From contig DIVM01000279.1 of the NCBI GenBank assembly GCA_002435835.1, positions 1 to 7,024 on the forward strand: 7,024 nucleotides of DNA, read 5' to 3'. Shown here piece after piece: positions 1 to 5,191 of this stretch. Within the stretch, counting starts at the first letter, position 1. Every line of letters begins with the position of its first letter. The stretch comes from Firmicutes bacterium UBA6132 (GTDB lineage Bacteria > Bacillota_A > Clostridia > Tissierellales > Sedimentibacteraceae). The notes beneath the pieces were generated by a model, which had not been told where the DNA came from, did no database searches, and saw only the letters and a program-made list of their open reading frames with translations. The translations under genes and the position numbers were made by a program.

Positions 1-297
1 GTATATGAAAAAGTTTATGATGCTACAGAAGGAAAACTATGTGATATAGTTATTGTAAATGTAAGCATACCAAACTGTGAAATGGCATCAATTCTTTCAA
101 CAAAGGATGACGGAACAGTTTACTTTTTCAGTATGGCTACAAGCTTTACAAAAGCTGCTTTAGGAGCAGAAGGCGTTGGTAAAGATGTTAACATGATTAT
201 TGGAAATGGATATTGCAAAGGTCATGCAGATGTGGCTTTGGAAATAATGAGAGAAAGTAAAAAATTAAGAGATTTATATACAGAATTATATGCTTAA
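1..297 (+). CDS. kdd: L-erythro-3,5-diaminohexanoate dehydrogenase, C-terminal part
   Basis: Frame 1 is open from the first base to TAA at 295-297, giving 98 codons; the start lies outside the window. The visible protein includes the segments IVNVSIPNCEMAS, FFSMATSFTKAALGAEGVG and MIIGNGYCKGHAD, which I recognise as the conserved C-terminal part of Kdd. That enzyme oxidises L-erythro-3,5-diaminohexanoate with NAD(P)+ to 5-amino-3-oxohexanoate in the cytosolic lysine fermentation pathway. The full family length is roughly 340-350 residues, so about the last quarter is present. In fermenters kdd usually sits with kce, kal and the lysine aminomutase genes; those would be upstream, off the left edge. 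A strong hairpin overlaps the stop codon, so this is probably the last gene of its transcript. Family assignment is from memory of the conserved C-terminus. No inactivating change is visible. Confidence 0.85.
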   Translation, partial: VYEKVYDATEGKLCDIVIVNVSIPNCEMASILSTKDDGTVYFFSMATSFTKAALGAEGVGKDVNMIIGNGYCKGHADVALEIMRESKKLRDLYTELYA

Positions 298-344
298 AAT
301 AAAAACTACTGATTGAAAAATTTAAATCAGTAGTTTTTATTTTA
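295..344 (+). terminator. Rho-independent terminator after kdd
   Basis: A perfect inverted repeat has arms at 295-314 and 325-344 around a 10-nt loop. The core arms read AAAAACTACTGATT and AATCAGTAGTTTTT. The descending arm ends in a T-rich run, as expected for an intrinsic terminator. The stem begins at the kdd stop codon itself. Because the ascending arm begins with A residues, it may also work weakly on the other strand. Confidence 0.85.
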
Positions 345-611
345 GTTTGAATATTTTATAATTAGTCGATAAGTCGCATAAATATGTGTAAATGTGATTT
401 AAGTGAAAAAGTGTTGATTATTGGTTGTTTTGGCTGTTGGATAAAAACACAGGGTTTCTGTGTTATAAAAGATAAATATCAAAATTTGATACATTAAAGC
501 ATATGACTTGTCATAATAATGAAATTTTGGAATATAATTTTAGAACATGCAATTTGCATAATCAAGATTTTGAGAATTTAGAGAAATGCTATTTTATAAA
601 TGTAAATAAGA
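345..611. other. Gene-poor spacer between kdd and the DUF421 gene
   Basis: I find no supportable gene here. Two weak signals exist. One is a 7-bp hairpin with arms AACACAG (446-452) and CTGTGTT (458-464) around a 5-nt loop; read on the minus strand it is followed by a short T-run, so it could be a minor terminator of leftward readthrough. The other is an open plus-strand frame from 476 to the stop at 617-619, with an ATG at 503, giving 38 codons. It has no Shine-Dalgarno sequence before the ATG and its peptide resembles nothing I know. The rest is A/T-rich DNA without recognisable structure. Confidence 0.5.
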
Positions 612-660
612 TAAGTTAAAAAAAACTAAATCAACCAATATTTGAAGGGCTGATTTAGTT
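612..660 (-). terminator. Rho-independent terminator of the DUF421 gene
   Basis: On the minus strand the arms AACTAAATCA (660-651) and TGATTTAGTT (633-624) form a perfect 10-bp stem with a 17-nt loop. A run of eight or more T follows (complement of 618-623 and neighbouring A residues). It starts only 8 bp beyond the stop codon of the leftward DUF421 gene at 668. Confidence 0.85.
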
Positions 661-667
661 ACAATAT

Positions 668-1372
668 CTACTTATATAAAAAAACTTTAAAGTTACCTTT
701 TTTATCTACAGTACAGAGCAGGACGTTTTTTATATCAGTATGATATAAATTTTTTAAATTGGAAATAACCCAGTTTTCATCTTTATGTATTTCATTTAGT
801 TCATTGAAATTTATATTACCTTCCTTAACAATGGTTATAGGCATATCAAAAGGTTCTGTTTCCATTTGGTAATATGACGGGGTTAATGGTTCATATTTTG
901 GATGTAAAAAAACTGAAAGCTTTCCATCTGCTTCCCAAATAGCTAATGCTACTTTTTTAATATCTTCAACTTTTTCTTCACGCAATTCTTCTAATAAATC
1001 ATCAATAGAAATTCTTGCTTTTTTTAGTTTTTTATAAAGTATTTCACCATCTTTAACAACTATTATTGGAGAACTGTTAAGCATTTTTCTTAAAAATGGA
1101 AATTTAAGTATTCCATATAAACTAAAAAGATAAAGTATAACTAAAACAATTGTAGAGATGAGTGATCCTTTTAACCCAAGTTTTTCATCAGATAACGGAT
1201 GTGCAATAATATTTCCGAGTACTAATGCAATGACAAAATCAAGGAGTCTTAATTGGGATATGGTGCGCTGTCCTAAGGTTCTTGCTACAATTACTAAAAA
1301 GAAAAAAGCTATTATTGCACGAAGTATCCACTGGGTAGTTGTAAGAGTTTCTTGGCCTTGTAAAAAGTTCAT
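668..1372 (-). CDS. DUF421 (YetF/YcaP-type) membrane protein
   Basis: This 234-residue protein has the DUF421 layout. A hydrophobic N-terminal region holds about three membrane segments (roughly residues 15-31, 43-58 and 68-90). A cytosolic C-terminal region follows, made of two small alpha/beta repeats. The conserved membrane-proximal motif RTLGQRTISQLRLLDFVIAL (31-50) is present. So are PIIVVKDGEI (102-111), which starts the soluble domain, and the helix ISIDDLLEELREE (121-133). Length is normal for the family. The ATG at 1372 is well supported by AAAGGAGAT on the minus strand (about 1377-1385), 6 nt from the start. The gene stands alone between its own terminator and a long upstream spacer; a DUF3290 partner, often next to DUF421 genes, is not present. 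The molecular function is not established; relatives have been linked to the cell envelope and sporulation. The family call is secure, the function is not. Confidence 0.9.
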   Translation of the reverse strand: MNFLQGQETLTTTQWILRAIIAFFFLVIVARTLGQRTISQLRLLDFVIALVLGNIIAHPLSDEKLGLKGSLISTIVLVILYLFSLYGILKFPFLRKMLNSSPIIVVKDGEILYKKLKKARISIDDLLEELREEKVEDIKKVALAIWEADGKLSVFLHPKYEPLTPSYYQMETEPFDMPITIVKEGNINFNELNEIHKDENWVISNLKNLYHTDIKNVLLCTVDKKGNFKVFLYK

Positions 1373-1526
1373 ATTTATCTCCTTTATTTAATTTGATATA
1401 AAAGATATTTTAACCAAATATAACAAATAAATTTAAAGTAAAACTATAATTTTATTTATAAATGAAAGCACAAATTTAGTGAAATAAATTTTTTCAAAAA
1501 AACTATTACATGGAAAATTTTAAAAA
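1373..1526. other. Upstream spacer of the DUF421 gene
   Basis: This is the first half of a 317-bp gene-free stretch (1373-1689). It must hold the DUF421 promoter on the minus strand, but so many A/T hexamers fit a -10 box that I cannot choose one with confidence. Apart from the ribosome binding site at 1377-1385 I see no repeat, hairpin or coding signal. The second half is covered by the two following entries. Confidence 0.4.
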
Positions 1527-1535
1527 TGTTAAAAT
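1505..1535 (+). promoter_or_regulatory. Candidate extended -10 promoter for the CarD-like gene
   Basis: TGTTAAAAT at 1527-1535 matches an extended -10 element (TGn followed by TAAAAT, 5 of 6 to consensus). A weak -35-like ATTACA lies at 1505-1510 with a 19-bp spacer, longer than ideal, so the extended -10 would carry most of the recognition. Transcription would begin near 1542, just before the hairpin at 1545, leaving a leader of roughly 145 nt before the coding start. In DNA this A/T-rich such matches also arise by chance. Confidence 0.35.
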
Positions 1536-1544
1536 GTTTATACA

Positions 1545-1598
1545 ACGTGTAGTTTTGCGAGCGTAACCTTAGTTGTTCAATTCTGTACGTGTTTTTTT
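1545..1598 (+). promoter_or_regulatory. Leader hairpin followed by T-run, possible attenuator
   Basis: ACGTGTAG (1545-1552) can pair with CTGTACGT (1583-1590) over 8 bp including two G-U wobbles, enclosing a 30-nt loop. G and seven consecutive T residues follow (1591-1598). This block is the least A/T-rich part of the spacer. It sits between the candidate promoter and the CarD-like gene, so it could terminate or attenuate transcription before the gene, or it could end a very short RNA. The loop holds a further small foldback, TTGC GAGC GTAA. I recognise no known riboswitch or T-box motif. The stem is modest and pairing is judged by eye. Confidence 0.35.
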
Positions 1599-1689
1599 AT
1601 TAGCATAATTATTTAGTAATTCATATTCTTAAATAGAATTTTTATATTAGTTTTTATGGAATATATAAGATTGGAGTTGATTTTATTTT

Positions 1690-2205
1690 ATGTTTCAAAA
1701 AGATGAGTTAATTATTTATGGTAATGACGGTGTTTGCCGTGTTGAAGAAATATGTAAACTTAATATGTCAGGTATTGATGATAACAGGCTTTATTATGTT
1801 TTGAAGCCATTATATGTTGAAGGAAAAATATATGCACCAACTGAAACTAATACATTTATGAGAAAAATCATTACATATGAATTTGCTCAGCAGCTAATTG
1901 AACAAATTCCAAGCATAGAAGTAGAAGTGTTTAACAGTAATAGAATGCAAGAAATAAATGATCATTATAGATCATCATTTAAGACACACGACTGTGAGGA
2001 TTTAATAAAGCTAATAAAAAATGTTTATGTTAAAAAAGGAATTGCAGAAAATAATAAAAAGAAACTCGGCAAAATAGATGAAAATTACATGAAAAAAGCT
2101 GAAGATTTACTTTATGGAGAATTTGCTGCAGCGTTAAAAATCCCTAAAGAAAATGTTAAAAACTATATTGAAAAAAGAATAGAAGAACTTGAATATATTG
2201 TTTAA
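1690..2205 (+). CDS. CarD/CdnL-family transcription regulator (copy 1)
   Basis: This 171-residue protein begins with a CarD/TRCF RNA-polymerase-interaction domain (about 1-65). It starts FQKDELIIYGNDGVCRVEEI and continues with the paired strands YYVLKPLY and IYAPTE. An all-helical C-terminal region follows (about 80-165) with the family motif AEDLLYGEFAAALKIPKENV near 137-156. Characterised CarD/CdnL proteins bind the RNA polymerase beta subunit through the N-terminal domain and contact promoter DNA with the C-terminal helices, adjusting open-complex stability; applying that role here is inference. The ATG has GGAG at 1673-1676, 13 nt away, longer than ideal, but no better start is available. 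Length fits the family. A homologue lies 245 bp downstream on the opposite strand, and a hairpin separates the two. The upstream leader has a hairpin with a T-run that could control expression. Confidence 0.88.
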   Translation: MFQKDELIIYGNDGVCRVEEICKLNMSGIDDNRLYYVLKPLYVEGKIYAPTETNTFMRKIITYEFAQQLIEQIPSIEVEVFNSNRMQEINDHYRSSFKTHDCEDLIKLIKNVYVKKGIAENNKKKLGKIDENYMKKAEDLLYGEFAAALKIPKENVKNYIEKRIEELEYIV

Positions 2206-2298
2206 CAATTAAAAATTAGAGAAAAATTTAAAAGTGGTGAAATTGAACAAGGAGCTGAAGAAATAGATATCAGCGAAATAGAGAATGAGGAAAATTAA
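2206..2298 (+). other. Open 30-codon frame continuing directly after the CarD-like stop
   Basis: Directly after the TAA at 2203-2205 the same frame stays open to TAA at 2296-2298. The peptide looks protein-like rather than random: a lysine-rich start (LKIREKFKSGEIE) and an acidic end (AEEIDISEIENEEN). There is no ATG or well-placed ribosome binding site, so it is not an independent gene as it stands. It could be a lost C-terminal extension of the CarD-like protein, the end of another gene joined by deletion, a product of stop-codon readthrough, or chance. I cannot name a matching family. Confidence 0.3.
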
Positions 2299-2346
2299 AT
2301 TTATAATCAACGGCTTGAGTAAATAAGAAATGATTATGAAACATTC

Positions 2347-2382
2347 ATAAAAGGATGGCGATAGCTTATCCTTTTATTTTGT
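2347..2382 (+). terminator. Terminator between the convergent CarD-like genes
   Basis: ATAAAAGGAT (2347-2356) and ATCCTTTTAT (2368-2377) form a perfect 10-bp stem with an 11-nt loop, followed by TTTTGT. On the minus strand the same stem is followed by a less regular T-poor tail, so it should work best for the plus-strand CarD-like gene. It may also slow the convergent minus-strand transcript, whose stop is about 75 bp away. No other hairpin lies between the two genes. Confidence 0.75.
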
Positions 2383-2450
2383 ATCATAAATTAGAGATGA
2401 ATGTATTATTAAATAATAAGACTTAAAAGCTAATATAAAAGGTTTAAATA

Positions 2451-2960
2451 TTAATTGCTTGAAACTGCTATTTTGTTAGAAATGTATTCTTCAACTTTTT
2501 CTTTAGGAATTTGTAGGGATATGGACAATTCTCCATACAATAAATCTTCGGCAGTTTTCTGAACTATTTTTTCAGTTTCACAAATTTTTTTGCCTATAAC
2601 AGCTTTTTCTTCTTTGCTAACATGTATGGTTTTAATAAGCTTAATCCATTCCGTATTATCACACGAGTGTAAAGCGGTTTTAAATATTCTTTCTTTTTTT
2701 TCATCTACTCCAACAGAAATTGTTCCTATGGTAGGCATTTTTTTAATAAGTTGATCTGCTTCATTTTTTGAAATAACTTTTCTCATTGCAACCTGTGGAT
2801 TATCAACTGGAGTATAAATGGTATCAGCTTCCTTATATACAGGATGTAGCAAATAATACTTCCTTTTATTATCTGCTCCGAAAATCTTAGGTGTGCATAT
2901 TTCTGCTACCTTGCATACACCATTACTTCCATACATTATATAATCATTAACATTGAACAT
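2451..2960 (-). CDS. CarD/CdnL-family transcription regulator (copy 2)
   Basis: This 169-residue protein is homologous along its length to the plus-strand CarD-like protein at 1690-2205. It opens FNVNDYIMYGSNGVCKVAEI, continues with YYLLHPVY, IYTPVDN and AMRKVIS, and has the C-terminal family motif AEDLLYGELSISLQIPKEKV near 137-156. The RNA-polymerase-interaction domain spans about 1-65 and the helical DNA-contacting region about 80-165. The most divergent part is the linker around residues 75-95. The ATG is fixed by an excellent ribosome binding site, GAGGAGGT (minus strand, 2967-2974), 6-7 nt away. That site is much stronger than the one of the other copy, which suggests more efficient translation. 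A tandem TATAAT block lies upstream. Expected role, by family, is modulation of promoter opening by RNA polymerase; target genes cannot be read from the window. Confidence 0.88.
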   Translation of the reverse strand: MFNVNDYIMYGSNGVCKVAEICTPKIFGADNKRKYYLLHPVYKEADTIYTPVDNPQVAMRKVISKNEADQLIKKMPTIGTISVGVDEKKERIFKTALHSCDNTEWIKLIKTIHVSKEEKAVIGKKICETEKIVQKTAEDLLYGELSISLQIPKEKVEEYISNKIAVSSN

Positions 2961-3013
2961 ATTATTACCTCCTCAAACTACTTAAACTAAAATTTAGTAC
3001 ATTTAATTTTTTT

Positions 3014-3055
3014 ATTATAATTATAATTATAACTTAAATTTTGGTTTTATGTAAG
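3014..3055 (-). promoter_or_regulatory. Candidate promoter of CarD-like copy 2 with three tandem TATAAT boxes
   Basis: On the minus strand 3031-3014 reads TATAAT three times in a row, each a perfect -10 consensus. CTTACA (3055-3050, 4 of 6 to the -35 consensus) stands 18 bp from the first copy. Transcription would start about 40-60 bp before the ATG at 2960. The tandem arrangement could allow several start points. The remaining spacer up to the next terminator (3056-3190) shows nothing else I can support. Confidence 0.45.
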
Positions 3056-3190
3056 TGCAAATATTTAGGAAAACTTTATTATTACTAATATTTCCATTAA
3101 TTTGCTAAGTATACATTTAAAATTACCTAAATTATCTGATAAGTTTATTCTAAAACTATATAATTAAAAAGTATTTTTTTAGGAGAAAAA

Positions 3191-3228
3191 AGCAACAAAA
3201 AAGCGCTCTTAATGATAAGAGTGCTTTA
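3191..3228 (-). terminator. Rho-independent terminator of the rsmH paralogue
   Basis: Arms at 3227-3217 and 3210-3200 form an 11-bp stem with one A-C mismatch on the minus strand, around a short 6-nt loop. The ascending arm reads AAAGCACTCTTA and the descending arm TAAGAGCGCTTT. T residues follow at once (complement of 3193-3202). It lies about 25 bp beyond the rsmH stop at 3252. On the plus strand the mismatch becomes a G-U pair and the tail is ATTTAT, so weaker action is possible there. Confidence 0.85.
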
Positions 3229-3251
3229 TTTATAAAAACAAATATATATAA

Positions 3252-4301
3252 CTATGCTTTTATTGCCCAACGCAATTTAGCAGAACGAGCACGACCATTG
3301 GTGTTACATTCTTCAGCTGATGGTCGAATAACAGTTGGAGCTATTTCACTATAGATACCTTCGCGGAAAAAACGTTGAAATGATTTTTTAACCAGGCGAT
3401 CTTCTCCTGAATGAAATGAAAGTATAGCAACTCTTCCACCTTCAGCAAGGGTAGCAGGAAGCTTTTCTAAAAATTCATATAAAACTTCAAATTCACTATT
3501 AACATCGATTCTAAGCGCTTGAAAACATCGTTGACAAGTTTTTTTAATTTCATCATTCCTATTTTTTTCGGGAATAAATTTCAAAGTTTCTTTAATAATT
3601 TGTTGGAGCTGAGTTGTTGTTGAAATGTCTTTTCCTTTTTTTATTTCAGAAATAATGTCACGAGCTATTATTTCAGCATTAGGTTCATCAGCATTCTCTA
3701 ACAACATTCCTTCTAATTCTTCTTGTGAAATAGATTTTAACCGTTCAGCTGCAGATATACCTTTTTCAGGATTCAATCTTAAGTCTAATGGACCTTCAAT
3801 CTTAAATGAAAATCCTCTATCAGGATTGTCTATTTGCATTGAAGATACACCTAAGTCTGCTAAAACAAAATTCAATGGTCCTGATTCTAAAGCAACTTGA
3901 TCTATATTGGAAAAGTTCATTTGTTTGATGGTTAAAATTTCAGAACCATAACCTAAGCGTTCTAAACGCTCTCTGGTGCGCGGCAATTCAACAGGATCTA
4001 CATCAAGTGCATACAAGTGACCCTTTGAATTTAAGCATTTAAGCATTTCCAATGTGTGACCACCATAACCGAGTGTTGCATCTAATCCAGTTTGCCCTGG
4101 GGTTATTTGTAAGAATTCTAATATTTCTTTAACGCAAATTGAACGATGCATCCCAGCAGGAGTACTGCCTTTTTGTATAATTTTTTCTACAGTATCAGCA
4201 TATTTCTCAGGCTGCAGTTCTTTATATTTTTCTTTATAAGTTTTAGGGTGAGTGCCTTTATATCGAATACGTCTCTTATGTTTTTGTTCTTGATTATCCA
4301 T
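3252..4301 (-). CDS. rsmH: 16S rRNA (cytosine-1402 N4)-methyltransferase paralogue with N-terminal extension
   Basis: This 349-residue protein is of the RsmH (MraW) family, which uses S-adenosylmethionine to methylate N4 of C1402 in the ribosomal P site. Visible motifs are DATLGYGGHT (74-83), the SAM-binding loop; LDVDP (99-103); DLGVSSMQID (149-158); RGFSF (162-166); AILSFHSGEDRLVK (292-305); and NGRARSAKLR (335-344). Usual RsmH proteins have about 310 residues and begin with HxPVLL-EVL; here the equivalent MHRSICVKEIL starts only at residue 51. The first 50 residues are a basic, Lys/Arg/Tyr-rich extension. The gene is alone: no ftsL, pbp or mraZ neighbour of the division cluster is present, which fits the second RsmH copy of some clostridia. 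The start ATG has GGAGG at 4316-4320, 14 nt away, unusually distant, with no nearer alternative. Whether it targets C1402 or another site is not shown. Confidence 0.88.
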   Translation of the reverse strand: MDNQEQKHKRRIRYKGTHPKTYKEKYKELQPEKYADTVEKIIQKGSTPAGMHRSICVKEILEFLQITPGQTGLDATLGYGGHTLEMLKCLNSKGHLYALDVDPVELPRTRERLERLGYGSEILTIKQMNFSNIDQVALESGPLNFVLADLGVSSMQIDNPDRGFSFKIEGPLDLRLNPEKGISAAERLKSISQEELEGMLLENADEPNAEIIARDIISEIKKGKDISTTTQLQQIIKETLKFIPEKNRNDEIKKTCQRCFQALRIDVNSEFEVLYEFLEKLPATLAEGGRVAILSFHSGEDRLVKKSFQRFFREGIYSEIAPTVIRPSAEECNTNGRARSAKLRWAIKA

Positions 4302-4360
4302 TTGGCTTAATCTTTCCTCCGCCTTTTTTATTATTTTTTTTAATTTTTGCTATAATTCAT

Positions 4361-4389
4361 ATGATACCAAATACAATTAATAAAAGCAA
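4361..4389 (-). promoter_or_regulatory. Candidate promoter of the rsmH paralogue
   Basis: On the minus strand TTGCTT (4389-4384, 3 of 6) and TATCAT (4366-4361, 5 of 6) are separated by exactly 17 bp. Transcription would start near 4354, giving a leader of about 50 nt that includes the ribosome binding site at 4316-4320. The surrounding DNA is very A/T-rich, so the match is suggestive only. Confidence 0.4.
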
Positions 4390-4494
4390 ACTATTAAGAA
4401 TAAAAAATTGCATAATTAGCTGTAGGTATTTAATGACGTTTATAAGCTACATAAAGGAAGTCAGCTAAAATAATAAATTATTATACTATATTAA

Positions 4495-4959
4495 TTACAA
4501 ATCAAATTTAGACGGTGGTAATTGAATTCTTTGTTCAAGATTTACTCCGGGTATTTTCAGTGGAACAGGTTGCAAATTAATATTAAAAATAGTTGTTATT
4601 CCTGGATAAAAGCGGATATTATTTGTCTGTGAAGAATAATATCCTAAAGCATCAACTCTTAAATTATATGATGTAAAATAAAAATCCTGTCCTACTGTAT
4701 TACTTAAGAGATATGCTGTAGGTACTGTAAGTGTTGCAGCTGTACCATTTGCATCTGTTGTAGCAAACTGAACAGGAGCTTCTCCATAAAATCTATCCAA
4801 AATAAATACAGTTACCAATGCATTTTCTATAGGTTTACCACCAGAAGTAACATGTACTTCTAAAAATCCAAACAGTTTTGTTGTATCTGTTTCTGGCACG
4901 ACTGTATTAAATTTCTTTATATTATTATTATTATTATTTTGATAATTCCAATTATACAA
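4495..4959 (-). CDS. Small protein with carboxypeptidase-regulatory-like domain
   Basis: This 154-residue protein has an Asn-rich head (residues 1-13, with six Asn in a row). Residues about 28-133 then look like a carboxypeptidase-regulatory-like/Cna-B-type beta sandwich. The typical pattern is present: FGFLEVHVTSGGKPIENALV, then TTDANGTAATLTVP, then YNLRVDALGYYSSQTNNIRF, ending in PGITTIFNINLQPVP. Similar domains occur in clostridial spore-cortex and cell-surface proteins, often joined to a hydrolase or binding domain; here the domain is alone. There is no signal peptide. The start is TTG, supported by AAGGTGG (minus strand, 4970-4976) 10 nt away; no ATG or GTG fits better, since the nearby GTG is followed by TAA. 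A spore-coat or mother-cell role is inference, encouraged by a SigE-like promoter upstream. No terminator is evident before rsmH, so readthrough is possible. Confidence 0.7.
   Translation of the reverse strand: MYNWNYQNNNNNNIKKFNTVVPETDTTKLFGFLEVHVTSGGKPIENALVTVFILDRFYGEAPVQFATTDANGTAATLTVPTAYLLSNTVGQDFYFTSYNLRVDALGYYSSQTNNIRFYPGITTIFNINLQPVPLKIPGVNLEQRIQLPPSKFDL
4921..4938 (-). repeat. AAT trinucleotide repeat, six units
   Basis: Six perfect AAT units on the minus strand (ATT on the plus strand) encode Asn 8-13 of the carboxypeptidase-regulatory-like protein. Slippage would change the number of asparagines but keep the frame. Confidence 0.9.
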
Positions 4960-4979
4960 TTTTATTACACCACCTTAAT

Positions 4980-5009
4980 ATATAAATGAAAAGTTTCTTT
5001 ATAATATCA
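4980..5009 (-). promoter_or_regulatory. Candidate SigE-like sporulation promoter
   Basis: On the minus strand TGATATT (5009-5003) is followed after 14 bp by CATTTATAT (4988-4980). That resembles the mother-cell SigE pattern of an ATATT -35 and a CATA-n-A-T -10 with 14-bp spacing, with two mismatches in the -10. The same DNA contains TTGATA (5010-5005), 5 of 6 to a housekeeping -35, but the nearest A/T-rich -10 would be 19-20 bp away. The leader would be very short, about 20 nt. Confidence 0.3.
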
Positions 5010-5028
5010 ATATATTCTAAAAGGAGTG

Positions 5029-5119
5029 TTATGTGTCATAAGTATTAATTTGTAACCTTATGTTTGCTACATCTTTAAACAACGAGTCTTGAAACTATGG
5101 TATCTACAACTCCAGTCAT
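5029..5119 (-). pseudogene. Possible frameshifted small coding sequence
   Basis: On the minus strand ATG at 5119 opens 14 codons (MTGVVDTIVSRLVV) to TAA at 5077-5075. A second frame then carries FKDVANIRLQINTYDT to TAA at 5031-5029. Removing one T from the GTTGTTTAAAGAT junction joins them into a coherent 29-residue peptide ending in a stop. Both halves have ordinary, protein-like composition, which is unusual for a spacer here. No ribosome binding site precedes the ATG, and a stop lies three codons upstream in frame. It may be a decayed gene end, a copy of a dispersed short repeat, or chance. I cannot name a family. Confidence 0.3.
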
Positions 5120-5191
5120 TTTTTTAAATTAACTTGAAAGTTATCTCAGTGCTAAAACAAGTCAAAGTTAAATAACATTTTTTGAATATAT

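Noticed and set aside
476..619. Open plus-strand frame with a 38-codon ATG-started ORF at 503
   Set aside because: There is no ribosome binding site, no recognisable motif, and its end runs into the terminator of the opposite gene; most likely chance.
1158..1391. 77-codon plus-strand open frame
   Set aside because: It lies antisense inside the well-supported DUF421 gene, lacks a convincing ribosome binding site and has no family-like motifs.
3181..3200. AGGAG ribosome-binding-like sequence on the plus strand
   Set aside because: No start codon at proper spacing opens a frame of useful length; it is part of the A-rich tail of the leftward terminator.
3625..3900. 91-codon plus-strand open frame
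   Set aside because: It is antisense to the conserved core of the rsmH paralogue and its peptide is the low-complexity Ser/Ile/Asn-rich type expected from a reverse frame.
5019..5049. AAAAGGAGTGTTATG on the plus strand, a good ribosome binding site with ATG
   Set aside because: The frame has only five codons before TAA; it is antisense to the frameshifted remnant and leads to no gene.
5130..5143. TAACTTGAAAGTTA palindrome as a lysR terminator
   Set aside because: The arms are only 6 bp with a 2-nt centre and no T-run follows on the minus strand.
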